Assembly: GCF_000177635.2 (NCBI RefSeq)
Contig: NC_014836.1
Location: 1,190,001 to 1,254,000, forward strand
DNA length: 64,000 bases
Source of the DNA: Desulfurispirillum indicum S5
GTDB lineage: Bacteria; Chrysiogenota; Chrysiogenetes; Chrysiogenales; Chrysiogenaceae
Reading direction: 5' to 3'
The translations under genes were made by a program, and so were the position numbers. Below the pieces are notes generated by a model. It saw only the letters and a program-made list of their open reading frames with translations. It had not been told where the DNA came from and made no database searches. Positions within the stretch are counted from its first letter, which is position 1. Every line of letters starts with the position of its first letter. This document shows, one piece after another, positions 54,691-63,458 of this stretch.

Positions 54691-56232
54691 TCAGGTTTTG
54701 ACTTCCTCTCCCTCCATATCCAGTCGTTGCTTTGTCAGTACCCGTTTCAGGCGACTGATATTTTCTTTGGCAACCAGTATGAAAAGGTGGTCATTGGCCA
54801 GGATTTTCGTATGTCCAGTGGGAGTGATGATCTGGTCGTCGCGTATGATGGCGTTGATCAACGTACCCTTGGGCAGGAGCAGGTCGCGTATTTCCTTATC
54901 CACAATAGCATCTTCAAGATTCACACAATATTCAATTATGTCGGCGTTGGCTTTCCCCAGTGATACCAGTTCAATGGTATATTTCTGCGCTTTCCCCCGC
55001 TTGCTTTCCAGGTTCAGCAGCTTTGCCAGGGGCGAGATGGTTGCTCCCTGGATGAGTGTTGAGGTGAGGACGATAAAGAAGACGACGTTAAAGAAGCTCT
55101 GACTGTGCTCTATGCCTGCCAGCAGGGGATAAGTGGCCAGAATGACTGGAACGGCACCCTTCAGTCCCGACCATGAGATGAATATATACTCCCGCACGCT
55201 GTAACGGAAATTGGACATACGTATAAAGGGTAGCAGGCTGGTGGCAACTCCCAGGGGACGAGCGATGAACATCAGCACCCCAGAGAGAATCAGGCCGACA
55301 ATAAGGAATTCGCTGAGCACTTCGCCAGGGAATACCAGCAGGCCAAGGACAATAAACATGAGGATCTGCATCATCCAGGCGAAGCCCTCGTTAAAGCGAA
55401 AGATGGAGTGTCGGTAAGGGACATCGGCGTTCCCCACGATAATCGCCAGTACATAGACGGCCAGGAACCCGCTGGCATTGACCAGCGCGCTGGCGCTGAA
55501 GGCAAGGAATGCCAGACTGAGTGCCAGGAGTGGGTAGAGTCCACCAGAGTCAAGGCGTATGCGGTTCAGTATCCATACAGCCGCGCGTCCCAGAGTATAT
55601 CCCATAAGCAGACCCATTCCCATCTGCCAGAAAAACTGGGGAATAAGGGTCAGCATATTGGTGTCTTCGTACTGGATCATCTGGATAAAAGAGATGGTGA
55701 GGAAGACTGCCATGGGGTCGTTGCTGCCTGATTCCGCCTCCAGGGTGCGCGCCAGTCTTTCTTTGATAGCTTTTCCACTGAAAACAGAGAAAACCGCAGC
55801 GGCATCGGTGGAACCCACAATGGAGCCCAGGAGCAGTGCCTCAAGCCAGCTGATGGGAAGAATAAGCTTGGCGGCCACGGCTACGCTCAGGGCGGTGAAG
55901 ACGACGCCAATGGTTGCCAGGCTGAGCGCAGGCGCCAGAACTGGACGCACCGAAGACCACCTGGTCTGCATACCACCGTCAAAGAGGATGATGACCAGGG
56001 CGATAGTGCCGAAAAACTGCGCCAGGTAGGCGTCTGAAAAGTCAATAAGGCCCAGTCCGTCACTGCCCGCCAGCATGCCAAAGCCCAGGAAGAGCACCAG
56101 TGCTGGTACACCGAATCGCGTGGCAAAACGGGTAGCGAAGATGCTTATAATGGCAAGCAGGGCAAAGAGAACCAGGTAGTAGTTGGTGTAGAACAGTTCA
56201 GGTATTCCCGAGGAGAAAAAATCCGCGATCAT
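54691..56232 (-). CDS. CPA1 family K+/H+ (or Na+/H+) antiporter with TrkA-C domain (NhaP2/CvrA-like)
   Basis: A 513-aa inner-membrane antiporter. Residues about 15-400 form the transport core with 12-13 hydrophobic segments, including [12 protein letters not shown] and the [15 protein letters not shown] ion-site motif. The last 110 residues are a cytoplasmic TrkA-C (RCK_C) domain, as in NhaP2/CvrA, which excretes K+ and aids volume control. The start at ATG 56232 is preceded by a -10-like TATGAT within a 6-1-6 palindrome. It is a single-gene unit converging on the PII-like gene. Confidence 0.93.
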   Translation of the reverse strand: MIADFFSSGIPELFYTNYYLVLFALLAIISIFATRFATRFGVPALVLFLGFGMLAGSDGLGLIDFSDAYLAQFFGTIALVIILFDGGMQTRWSSVRPVLAPALSLATIGVVFTALSVAVAAKLILPISWLEALLLGSIVGSTDAAAVFSVFSGKAIKERLARTLEAESGSNDPMAVFLTISFIQMIQYEDTNMLTLIPQFFWQMGMGLLMGYTLGRAAVWILNRIRLDSGGLYPLLALSLAFLAFSASALVNASGFLAVYVLAIIVGNADVPYRHSIFRFNEGFAWMMQILMFIVLGLLVFPGEVLSEFLIVGLILSGVLMFIARPLGVATSLLPFIRMSNFRYSVREYIFISWSGLKGAVPVILATYPLLAGIEHSQSFFNVVFFIVLTSTLIQGATISPLAKLLNLESKRGKAQKYTIELVSLGKANADIIEYCVNLEDAIVDKEIRDLLLPKGTLINAIIRDDQIITPTGHTKILANDHLFILVAKENISRLKRVLTKQRLDMEGEEVKT

Positions 56233-56265
56233 GGTTGTGCTTCCCTTTTGAATCGGGTTTTCGTG

Positions 56266-56278
56266 ATGATGTCATCAT
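56266..56278. promoter_or_regulatory. 6-1-6 palindrome overlapping the antiporter promoter
   Basis: ATGATG-T-CATCAT is a perfect palindrome in the divergent gap. It overlaps a minus-strand TATGAT (56279-56274), which has a TTGTTC 18 bp upstream, a plausible antiporter promoter. It may be a repressor site. Confidence 0.35.
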
Positions 56279-56312
56279 AGGAGAAAGTGTGAGTCGGGAA
56301 CAAGAAGTTTCC

Positions 56313-56341
56313 TTGTCAATGGCTCCTGTCAACTATATAGT
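56313..56341 (+). promoter_or_regulatory. sigma70-like promoter for the small membrane protein gene
   Basis: TTGTCA (56313-56318), a 17-bp spacer and TATAGT (56336-56341), both 5 of 6 to consensus. Predicted transcription would start about 28 bases before the ATG at 56376. Confidence 0.6.
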
Positions 56342-56375
56342 TGTATGGTTTTTTATATTTTTTGTGAGGTGTTCC

Positions 56376-56579
56376 ATGAATATCGATCGCGTTGTCTTTG
56401 CTTTCGCCGGAACGGTTATCCTGCTCAGCGTGCTGCTGACCTATGCCATCAGCCCCTGGTGGCTGCTGCTCACGGCATTTGTGGGGCTGAACATGCTGCA
56501 GGCGGCCTTTACGGGTTTCTGTCCATTGGCGGTTATTCTCAAAAAGCTTGGGGTAAAACCGGGACAGGCGTTTTCCTGA
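56376..56579 (+). CDS. DUF2892-like small inner-membrane protein
   Basis: A 67-aa protein with two hydrophobic segments ([20 protein letters not shown] and [18 protein letters not shown]), a short turn between them, and the ending [14 protein letters not shown] seen in DUF2892/YgaP-type membrane modules. The family module often accompanies rhodanese or sulfur-related proteins; here it is a separate gene. Start ATG 56376 with GAGGT upstream and a good promoter support it. The function is unknown. Confidence 0.82.
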   Translation: MNIDRVVFAFAGTVILLSVLLTYAISPWWLLLTAFVGLNMLQAAFTGFCPLAVILKKLGVKPGQAFS

Positions 56580-56591
56580 GGCGGGTGCTGA

Positions 56592-57617
56592 TCAGTCGAA
56601 CAGGCCCTGGGGTTCCGCAGCGCGCGGAGAGTTCAGCCCGAAGTGACGGTAGCCGTTTTCCGTGATGATGCGTCCGCGTGGGGTGCGCTGCAGCAGGCCC
56701 TGCTGAATGAGGTAAGGCTCGCAGACATCTTCCAGGGTGCCGCGCTCTTCGGCGGTACAGGCGGCCAGGGTGTCCAGGCCGACGGGACCGCCACTGAACT
56801 TTTCAATAATGGCCAGCAGTACCTTGCGGTCCAGGTAGTCGAGGCCGGCTTCGTCCACTTCCAGCTGTTCCAGGGCGTAACGGGCGATGGCGTGGTCGAT
56901 GCTGCCGTGGCCCTTGATCTGGGCGAAGTCGCGCACGCGCCGCAGCAGCCGGTTGGCGATGCGGGGAGTTCCCCTGGAGCGGCGGGCCAGCTCCCGCGCG
57001 CCATCGCCTTCAATGGCGATACCCAGGATGCTGGCGGACCGGGTGATGATGGCCAGCAGGTCGTCCACTTCGTAGAATTCCAGGCGGCTGTGGACGCCAA
57101 AGCGGTCGCGCAGTGGCGAACTCAGGAGTCCGGCCCTGGTGGTGGCACCGATCAGGGTAAAGGGTGGCAGGTCTATTTTGATGCTGCGCGCCGCTGGCCC
57201 CTGTCCGATGATGATATCCAGCTGGAAGTCCTCCATGGCGGGGTAGAGGATTTCTTCGACGGAGGTATTCAGACGGTGAATTTCATCGATGAAGAGTACG
57301 TCGCCTGACTGCAGGTTGGTGAGGATGGCGGCCAGGTCGGCGGATTTTTCGATGACCGGGCCGGAGGTGGAGCGGATATTGACGCCCATCTCATTGGCGA
57401 TGATATGGGCGATGGTGGTCTTGCCCAGTCCCGGCGGGCCGGAAAAGAGGATATGGTCCACTGGCTCTCCACGGCCTTTGGCTGCCTGGAGAAAGACGGA
57501 GAGGTTGTCCTTGAGGCGCTGCTGGCCGATATACTGGGACAGGTTCTCCGGTCGCAGGCGCAGTTCCTGCTGGTCTTCTTCGTGTATCTGTCCGCTGATC
57601 AGGCGTTCTTCGCTCAT
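56592..57617 (-). CDS. ruvB: Holliday junction branch migration helicase RuvB
   Basis: AAA+ motor of 341 aa that drives branch migration at Holliday junctions with RuvA. Walker [10 protein letters not shown], Walker [10 protein letters not shown] and the C-terminal winged-helix domain (FGLNSPRA ending) are complete. It is the last gene of the argJ-ruvB run, overlapping ruvA by 4 bp. Confidence 0.98.
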   Translation of the reverse strand: MSEERLISGQIHEEDQQELRLRPENLSQYIGQQRLKDNLSVFLQAAKGRGEPVDHILFSGPPGLGKTTIAHIIANEMGVNIRSTSGPVIEKSADLAAILTNLQSGDVLFIDEIHRLNTSVEEILYPAMEDFQLDIIIGQGPAARSIKIDLPPFTLIGATTRAGLLSSPLRDRFGVHSRLEFYEVDDLLAIITRSASILGIAIEGDGARELARRSRGTPRIANRLLRRVRDFAQIKGHGSIDHAIARYALEQLEVDEAGLDYLDRKVLLAIIEKFSGGPVGLDTLAACTAEERGTLEDVCEPYLIQQGLLQRTPRGRIITENGYRHFGLNSPRAAEPQGLFD

Positions 57618-58222
57618 TGATGGCCCCGCTGTCTGAGTACTTCACGGATAATAGAGGTTTCACTGTCGGCTCCGGCTGCCATGGCGCGGCGCGCGGCGCT
57701 GTCGGCTTCTTCGCGGCGCAGTCCCAGGGCGATCAGGCCCTGTACCGCATCGGCAAAGACCGATGGTGTCCCGGAAGTGGTGCCGGTAAAGGCCTGGGGC
57801 GCGCTGCTGGTGGCGGCAGCGGGAGTGACCTTGTCCTTGAGTTCCAGGGCGATCTTTTCAGCCACTTTCTTGCCCACACCGGGAATACGCTGAATCGTGG
57901 CGATGTCGCCCATGGCGATGGCGTTGCCCAGCTGTTGCGTGTTCAGGGTGCCCACTGCGGCCAGGGCAATCTTCGCTCCGATGCCGGAGACTTTCATGAG
58001 GAGCAGGAAGAGGGCTTTCTCTTCACTGCTGCTGAATCCATACAGGGTGATGGCATCTTCTTTGACGCCCATCCAGGTCTGAATGCTCACCGTCTGATCC
58101 ACCTTCAGCGAGGTGGCCAGGGAGGCGGGGATGGAGAGTTCGTAGCCGACTCCACCGGAGGTCAGTATGGTGGCGCGATCCTGGGTGAGGCTGTGTACCG
58201 TGCCGCTGACGAGGGAAATCAT
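57614..58222 (-). CDS. ruvA: Holliday junction branch migration protein RuvA
   Basis: A 202-aa subunit that clamps the four-way junction. The OB-fold N-domain, two helix-hairpin-helix motifs in domain II ([14 protein letters not shown] and [16 protein letters not shown]) and the C-terminal RuvB-binding domain III ([19 protein letters not shown]) are present. It overlaps ruvC and ruvB by 4 bp each. Confidence 0.97.
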   Translation of the reverse strand: MISLVSGTVHSLTQDRATILTSGGVGYELSIPASLATSLKVDQTVSIQTWMGVKEDAITLYGFSSSEEKALFLLLMKVSGIGAKIALAAVGTLNTQQLGNAIAMGDIATIQRIPGVGKKVAEKIALELKDKVTPAAATSSAPQAFTGTTSGTPSVFADAVQGLIALGLRREEADSAARRAMAAGADSETSIIREVLRQRGHQ

Positions 58223-58734
58223 CGGTGTGCTCCGCGAAGGTTGGTGCGGCCAATGGCCTGCTGGTGGGCAATGTGCTGGGAGAGGGCGATGGCAGCTGCC
58301 AGCGCGTCCGCGGCATCTTCGGGTTTCGGCAGTGTGGCGAGGCTCAGGAGCATCTGCACCATGCGGCCCACCTGCTCCTTGGGTGCCTTGCCGTAACCAG
58401 TGACACTCTGCTTGATCTGCAGGGCGCTCAGTTCCACCACATCCAGGCCTTGGCTGAGGCAGGTGATCATCAGGACTCCCCGGGCGTGGCCCAGTTTCAG
58501 GGCCGACTGAGGATTCTGGGCCAGAAAGACTTCCTCAATACAGACGTGGGCCGGTGAGTGCTCCCGCAGTACTTCATTCAGACCCTGCTGCAGGTGGAGC
58601 ATACGCTGGGGAAAGGGGAGATCGACGGGTGGGCGTATGGCGCCGTGGGCACGGTGCAGAAGCTGATTGCCCCGTGCTTCCACTATCCCGTATCCCGTTA
58701 TGCGGGTTCCCGGATCAATTCCCAGCAGGATCAC
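58219..58734 (-). CDS. ruvC: crossover junction endonuclease RuvC
   Basis: Resolves Holliday junctions by paired nicks; 171 aa. The acidic catalytic residues lie in LGIDPGTRITGYG (Asp7), CIEEVF (the Glu pair) and EDAADALAAAIAL at the C-terminal end. The start is GTG at 58734, overlapping the yebC stop as GTGA. ruvCAB after yebC is a common order. Confidence 0.97.
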   Translation of the reverse strand: MILLGIDPGTRITGYGIVEARGNQLLHRAHGAIRPPVDLPFPQRMLHLQQGLNEVLREHSPAHVCIEEVFLAQNPQSALKLGHARGVLMITCLSQGLDVVELSALQIKQSVTGYGKAPKEQVGRMVQMLLSLATLPKPEDAADALAAAIALSQHIAHQQAIGRTNLRGAHR

Positions 58735-59480
58735 GGGTTCAGCTGTTCCATCAGCGCGTCGTCAATGTCAAAGTTCATATAGACATTCTGCACATCATCG
58801 CAGTCTTCCAGGGCTTCCATGAGGCTGAGCACCTGGGTGGCGATTTTCTCATCCTCCACCGTGATGGTGGTGGCGGGTACCATGTTCATCTCTGCGGTTT
58901 CAATGGGAATACCTGCCTCTTCCATGGCGTCGCGCACGGCCATGAAGTCTTCAGCCGCCGCGATGATCTCAAACATGCCATCGCCACTTTTCACATCTTC
59001 GGCACCGGCATCCAGGGCCACCAGCATGACATCGTCCTCGCTGGCAGACTCGGCGTTGACGGTGATGACACCCTTGCGGCTGAACAGGTAGCCCACGCAA
59101 CCCGACTCGCCGAGGGAGCCGCCGCGCTTGCTGAAGATGTGCCGAACTTCGGCGACGGTGCGGTTCTTGTTATCGGTCAGGGACTCCACCATAACGGCGA
59201 TGCCGCCAGGGGCGTAGCCTTCGTAGGTAATGGATTCATAGTTGTCGCCATCCATGCCGCCGATACCGCGCTTGATGGCGCGCTGCACGTTGTCATTGGG
59301 CATGTTGACGCCTTTGGCTTTCTGCAGGGCCAGTCGCAGGGCGGGGTTCATATCCGGGTCAGCGCCGTTGCGTGCCGCGATGGCAATCTCCTTGGCGACC
59401 TTGGTGAAAATTTTGCCACGTTTGGCGTCCTGTGCGCCTTTGCGATGTCTGATGTTGGCCCATTTGGAATGACCTGCCAT
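58731..59480 (-). CDS. yebC: YebC/PmpR family regulatory protein
   Basis: A 249-aa YebC/PmpR/TACO1-type protein, linked to transcription control in some bacteria and to translation of poly-proline or difficult messages in others. The family N-terminus MAGHSKWANIRHRKGAQDAK is exact, and the three-domain length is typical. GGAGG lies just before the ATG. It overlaps ruvC by 4 bp. Confidence 0.96.
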   Translation of the reverse strand: MAGHSKWANIRHRKGAQDAKRGKIFTKVAKEIAIAARNGADPDMNPALRLALQKAKGVNMPNDNVQRAIKRGIGGMDGDNYESITYEGYAPGGIAVMVESLTDNKNRTVAEVRHIFSKRGGSLGESGCVGYLFSRKGVITVNAESASEDDVMLVALDAGAEDVKSGDGMFEIIAAAEDFMAVRDAMEEAGIPIETAEMNMVPATTITVEDEKIATQVLSLMEALEDCDDVQNVYMNFDIDDALMEQLNP

Positions 59481-59510
59481 AAATCCTCCGAGTATAAAAA
59501 TGACGTATGA

Positions 59511-59873
59511 TTAGCGTTCTATAGTGATCTGCCGTACCAGAGAGGCGGCAATGGTGTAGCTGCCGAAACCGGTCTTACCGGAGAAGGTGCCATGGCCGTG
59601 CAGAATACGCAGCGTATCGTTGCCAGTCTGGATGACCATTTCGTCCTGTTCTATGTCGATCTGGTGAATTTTTGGCAGTTCAATGCGGATATCGGCGGAA
59701 CCAAGTTTGCCCTGAATGAAGGGGGCGTGATTGTAGGTGAGTCCCTCCACCCGCACGCTTTTGCCGGAGGTGTCGGTGACAGTGGCGGTGGGGCCGGCAA
59801 TGGATGGCCCCATGGCGGTAAGGGTGATCAGGGCGATCAGAAGCAGGGCAAGGGAGATGGTGAATTTTTTCAT
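59511..59873 (-). CDS. small exported protein of unknown function (120 aa)
   Basis: A signal peptide (about 1-26, ending SIAG) is followed by about 95 residues of alternating strands (SVRVEGLTYNH, ADIRIELPKIHQIDI, FGSYTIAASLVRQITIE), consistent with a small beta-rich periplasmic protein. No family recognised. Start ATG 59873 lies 7 bases after the hemD stop and its own stop is 30 bases before yebC, so it is carried in that operon. The ribosome binding site is weak. Confidence 0.7.
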   Translation of the reverse strand: MKKFTISLALLLIALITLTAMGPSIAGPTATVTDTSGKSVRVEGLTYNHAPFIQGKLGSADIRIELPKIHQIDIEQDEMVIQTGNDTLRILHGHGTFSGKTGFGSYTIAASLVRQITIER

Positions 59874-59880
59874 GGGCAAC

Positions 59881-60822
59881 TCACTTTGCTGTGTATTCGT
59901 GAAGGGTGCTGAGCAGGCCGTCGGTGTCAAAGGTTGCGGCCTGGGCCAGAATCTGATATCCGCGCTGCTTTACGGTCGCCGTGGTGGGAGGTCCGATAGT
60001 GATGATGGGAACCTGCCACAGGATGCCGCTGTCCCGGACCCTGTCCAGAAAGTAGCCTGCCGCAAAACTTGAAGTAAATACCACAAAATCAGGTTTTCTG
60101 TCCACTGTGCGCTGGAGAAACTCTCCGGGGTGGGCGATGCCTTCACTGTGGTAGAGGTGCAGTTCCTCGACGGCAAAGCCGTGATGCCTCAGGGTGTCGG
60201 GCAGAATCTCGCGGCCACCGGCGCCGCGGGCCAGCAGAAATCTGGAGTTGGACGGTTTGTAGTGCTGGCAGAGTTCCCGGGCGAAGGCGGCGGCTTCCGA
60301 GGTATCTGCCACGTACTCAACGCGCAGGTTGCGGGCTTCGCAGGCCTGCCGGGTTCCCTGTCCGATGGCCAGAACCGGTGGAGCAGAAGCTGCGTCCATG
60401 TTAGCCATGGCGAGCATGCGCGCCAGATGTTCCACTCCCTCGCGGGATGTCAGCAGAATATGGGAGTAGTTGCCCAGGCACTGCAGGGCAGCAGGAAGTT
60501 GATGTTCTGCAGAGAGAGGCGCGGTGCGGCTGGCAGGAGCCACCAGCACCCGAAAACCTTCTTCCAGCAGCCGCCGGGTGAAGGTGAATGACTGGCTCAC
60601 TGGCCGGGTATTGATGACGATGGGGCCATCCGTTTTGCCGAGTACCGGGTTTTCGCAATCTACCAGAATGTCACCGGATTCGCGGTAGTCGAGGTGGTGC
60701 TGCTGCGGTGCCAGGGTGATGTACTGGAGATACGCCTCATAGCTGTAGAATCCGATATTCTGCTGGTTGTGGTCGACGAGTCTGACATGGCGGCAGCTGG
60801 CAGGGATGGTGATGTGCTCCAT
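59881..60822 (-). CDS. hemD: uroporphyrinogen-III synthase with N-terminal extension
   Basis: Closes hydroxymethylbilane to uroporphyrinogen III in heme/siroheme synthesis. The HemD core begins near residue 65 (VINTRPVSQSF) and keeps the usual weakly conserved pattern: ILLTSREGVEHLARML (about 120-135), VLAIGQGTRQA, FLLARGAGGREILPDTLRHHG and PIITIGPPTTATVKQRG. At 313 aa it is about 60 residues longer than common HemD proteins because of an unrecognised N-terminus (1-64). It follows argJ by 8 bases. No hemC or hemA is adjacent. Confidence 0.88.
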   Translation of the reverse strand: MEHITIPASCRHVRLVDHNQQNIGFYSYEAYLQYITLAPQQHHLDYRESGDILVDCENPVLGKTDGPIVINTRPVSQSFTFTRRLLEEGFRVLVAPASRTAPLSAEHQLPAALQCLGNYSHILLTSREGVEHLARMLAMANMDAASAPPVLAIGQGTRQACEARNLRVEYVADTSEAAAFARELCQHYKPSNSRFLLARGAGGREILPDTLRHHGFAVEELHLYHSEGIAHPGEFLQRTVDRKPDFVVFTSSFAAGYFLDRVRDSGILWQVPIITIGPPTTATVKQRGYQILAQAATFDTDGLLSTLHEYTAK

Positions 60823-60830
60823 GGCCGCTG

Positions 60831-62054
60831 TCAGGTCCGGTAGTCGGCATTGACCCGCACGTATTCGTAGCCCAGGTCAGAGCACCAGTAGTCGTGGGTG
60901 CCGGAGCCGAGCTTCAGGTCAAAGGTAACGGTGAATTCCGGCTGGGCCAGCACCTCGGCGCAGCGCTTTTCCGCCTCATCGCCCAGACCGATTCCGTCGG
61001 CGACCATCTGTTCGCGGTCGAAGAAGAGGTCGTACCCGTAGCGATTGATGGCCGCGCCGGAATAGCCCACGGCGGCGGCGATGCGGCCCCAGTTGGGATC
61101 GCTGCCGAAAAAGGCTGTTTTGCAGAGGTTTGAGTCGGCGATGGAGCGGGCGGCGGTGCGGGCATCTTCGTCGCTGGCGGCCCCCCTGACGACAATATGG
61201 ACGGTCTTGGTGGAACCTTCGCCATCGCGGACGATCTGTTTGGCCAGTTTGAGCAGCAGTTCCGTGAGCACATCCCGGAAGAACTCCCACTCGGGAGTAT
61301 CCACTTCCATGGCAGGTGTATGGGATTCGCCGTTGGCCAGCAGGCTGACCATATCGTTGGTGGACATGTCGCCATCCACCAGGATGCGGTTGAAGGTGAG
61401 GTCCACTGCGTGACGCAGGGCCTTCTGGGCTGCAGCAGGGGTCAGGTTGGCGTCGGTCTGCACAAAGCACAGCATGGTTGCCATGTTGGGGCAGATCATG
61501 CCGGCTCCCTTGCAGATGGCGCTGATGACGATTTCCCGGTCACCACGGGGCAGACGTACACCATCGAACTTTTCAAAGAGATCGGTGGTTTTGATGGCCA
61601 TGGCCAGGGGCTGTGGCCGATAGGGCGACAGGTTGCCGGCAATGGCCGTGATAGCCGGGGCGATGCGATCCATGGGCAGGGGGACGCCAATAACGCCAGT
61701 GCTGGCCACCAGAACTTCGTCGGTGCCGATCTGCAGAGATCTGGCGACAGTGTCGGCCATGGCGCGGGCATCCTTTTCCCCCTGTGCTCCGGTGGAGGCG
61801 TTGGCGTTGCCGCTGTTGACGATAATGGCCCGCACGCGGCTGTCCTGCAGCGACTGGCGACAGATGTCAATGGGAGCGGCGTAGACGCGGTTGGTGGTGA
61901 AGACCGCCGCGCCGGTACACGGGGTGGGAGAGTAGATAATCGCCATGTCATCGCGACTGGTGTTTTTCGGCTTGACGGGCACCCGGCCCGCTGTGCCCAG
62001 AAAACCTCTGGGTACGGCATGCTGGTCCCAGATAACTGCTTCATTTACGCTCAT
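60831..62054 (-). CDS. argJ: glutamate N-acetyltransferase / amino-acid acetyltransferase ArgJ
   Basis: Arginine-pathway enzyme of 407 aa that moves the acetyl group from N-acetylornithine to glutamate, and may also use acetyl-CoA. The self-cleavage site is ICPNMATMLC; cleavage before Thr193 makes the alpha and beta chains and exposes the nucleophile. GNANASTG and the C-terminal GYEYVRVNADYRT-like end are typical. ATG 62054 follows AGGAGAG. It heads the argJ-hemD-yebC-ruvCAB run. Confidence 0.97.
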   Translation of the reverse strand: MSVNEAVIWDQHAVPRGFLGTAGRVPVKPKNTSRDDMAIIYSPTPCTGAAVFTTNRVYAAPIDICRQSLQDSRVRAIIVNSGNANASTGAQGEKDARAMADTVARSLQIGTDEVLVASTGVIGVPLPMDRIAPAITAIAGNLSPYRPQPLAMAIKTTDLFEKFDGVRLPRGDREIVISAICKGAGMICPNMATMLCFVQTDANLTPAAAQKALRHAVDLTFNRILVDGDMSTNDMVSLLANGESHTPAMEVDTPEWEFFRDVLTELLLKLAKQIVRDGEGSTKTVHIVVRGAASDEDARTAARSIADSNLCKTAFFGSDPNWGRIAAAVGYSGAAINRYGYDLFFDREQMVADGIGLGDEAEKRCAEVLAQPEFTVTFDLKLGSGTHDYWCSDLGYEYVRVNADYRT

Positions 62055-62237
62055 GGTTCTCTCCTGATGGTCGAATCACTGACAGGTTGTGCTCGGTGCC
62101 GTCGATCGTTGCGGACGGTGAAAACCCCGTCTGTGGTCTGATCCGTGTTCCGCAGCGCACGGTATGCGGGATTCTTTCAGTTGCCTGCATGTTTTTGGTA
62201 TTTCGCCGGGCCCCTGGGGTGCTGAAGGTAACTTTCA

Positions 62238-62266
62238 TTGCGTCCGCCTGTCAGGTAATTTATCAT
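62238..62266 (+). promoter_or_regulatory. sigma70-like promoter upstream of the Pycsar-effector-like gene
   Basis: TTGCGT (62238-62243), a 17-bp spacer and TATCAT (62261-62266). The start codon is 40 bases downstream of the -10. The rest of the 252-base divergent gap with argJ shows nothing recognisable. Confidence 0.45.
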
Positions 62267-62306
62267 GAAGTGCTGAATTCAAGCTACTGTTTGCAAGGGG
62301 TGAATC

Positions 62307-62867
62307 ATGTCGGAACCGGTACAGAACAATAATGTCGAAGAGCCGGTGCTGCCGCGTCTGCTGGCTGCAAGCGCGCTGCAGGCCAATCTCACCAAACATA
62401 TGGATTACAATAAGATGGCCGATCAGAAGGCCAGTGCCCTGGTGACCATTGCCACGGTGGTCATCACCATCACTCTTGCCCAGTACGCCAACATGGTGTT
62501 TCTGGTACCGGAAGTTCTGCTGGTGACCAGTGTCATCAGCATTTATTACAGCCTGCTTACCATTGTGCCCAAGGTGTATGATCACAATTTTATCGATCCC
62601 TACCACTATCAGAGCTTTTCCAAGATCTCCGAGGAGGAGTACCTGAGCCTGTTCAAGGAGCTGATTAAGGACCGTGAGAAGATGTACGATGCCTACCTGC
62701 GGGATATCTACTATCTGGGGACCTATCGGCTGAAAAAGAAATACCGCAACCTGATGCGAGGAAAATTCGCTCTGCTGGCCGGGTTGATTGCGGCGGGAGT
62801 GCTGACGCTGATCGCCAATCAGGAGTTGTCGTTGATGATACTGCTTTCAAAGGTGCTTGGACACTGA
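62307..62867 (+). CDS. Pycsar effector-like (DUF5706 type) membrane protein
   Basis: A 186-aa protein with two N-terminal hydrophobic helices (SALVTIATVVITITLAQYA and VLLVTSVISIYYSLLTIV) and one near the C-terminus (FALLAGLIAAGVLTLIA). Features of the Pycsar-effector/DUF5706 group are the N-terminal helix leading into ADQKASALVTI and the segment reading DIYYLGTYRLKKKYRNLM. In Pycsar phage defence such proteins are membrane effectors triggered by cyclic CMP/UMP. No cyclase or other defence gene is adjacent, so a housekeeping role is equally possible. ATG 62307 follows AAGGGG. Confidence 0.65.
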   Translation: MSEPVQNNNVEEPVLPRLLAASALQANLTKHMDYNKMADQKASALVTIATVVITITLAQYANMVFLVPEVLLVTSVISIYYSLLTIVPKVYDHNFIDPYHYQSFSKISEEEYLSLFKELIKDREKMYDAYLRDIYYLGTYRLKKKYRNLMRGKFALLAGLIAAGVLTLIANQELSLMILLSKVLGH

Positions 62868-62874
62868 GGGTCTG

Positions 62875-63291
62875 TCAATAGCGGCATTGGCCGATGGAGC
62901 CTTCAGCGCAGACCTGTCCGTTGACCCAGATGGCCTCCTCAAGATTTGCCCCGTCAAATTGGGCGCTTTCGATGTTACGGCTCCAGCGGAAGTTGGCTCC
63001 GTTGAGGGCGGCGTTGCGAAAGTCGGTACTGCGCAGTTCGGCAGACTGAAAGTTCACGCCGCGCAGATTGGCGCCCTGGAAGTTGGCGTGCATGAGGTTG
63101 GCAGCCTCCATGCGCGCGCCCTCGAAGTTGCCCTCAGCCAGGTTGGCGCTGCGCAGGTTGGCTCCCATCAGGTTTTCTCCGGGGCACTGGGTTCCCGGAC
63201 GCAGCTGACAGTTGCCGACTGTGCGCCCAGAGGCGTTCAGTGAGAATATGAGCAGCAGGAAAAGTGCTCCATATACGTATTTATATGCCAT
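62875..63291 (-). CDS. exported pentapeptide-repeat protein
   Basis: A 138-aa protein with a signal peptide (about 1-22) and about 15 pentapeptide repeats of the A(N/D)LXX type in residues 36-120 (for example ENLMGANLRSANLAEGNF), which form a right-handed quadrilateral helix. A Cys-rich N- and C-terminal cap (CQL...TQCPG and VCAEGSIGQC) suggests disulfides in the periplasm. ATG 63291 follows AAGGAG. It converges with the Pycsar-effector-like gene, 7 bases apart. The function is unknown. Confidence 0.85.
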   Translation of the reverse strand: MAYKYVYGALFLLLIFSLNASGRTVGNCQLRPGTQCPGENLMGANLRSANLAEGNFEGARMEAANLMHANFQGANLRGVNFQSAELRSTDFRNAALNGANFRWSRNIESAQFDGANLEEAIWVNGQVCAEGSIGQCRY

Positions 63292-63458
63292 GGGAAAGAC
63301 TCCTTAGTAAGGCTTCATTGGTGGATATGATGCCACAGAATCTGCCGGTATTCAGTAAAAATCGGCAAAGACTTGATAGATAAGAATTTGTTTCCACTGA
63401 AGAACATTTCCTGTTAGATTGGTAGGTGCGTAAGTCCTGATCGCTGACGGGGTGGAAT

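Noticed and set aside
62875-63291. Pentapeptide-repeat protein as a Qnr-like quinolone protection protein
   Set aside because: It has a signal peptide and is too short; Qnr proteins are cytoplasmic and about 218 aa.
62307-63291. A complete Pycsar or CBASS defence island
   Set aside because: There is no cyclase or accessory gene on either side; only one effector-like protein is present.
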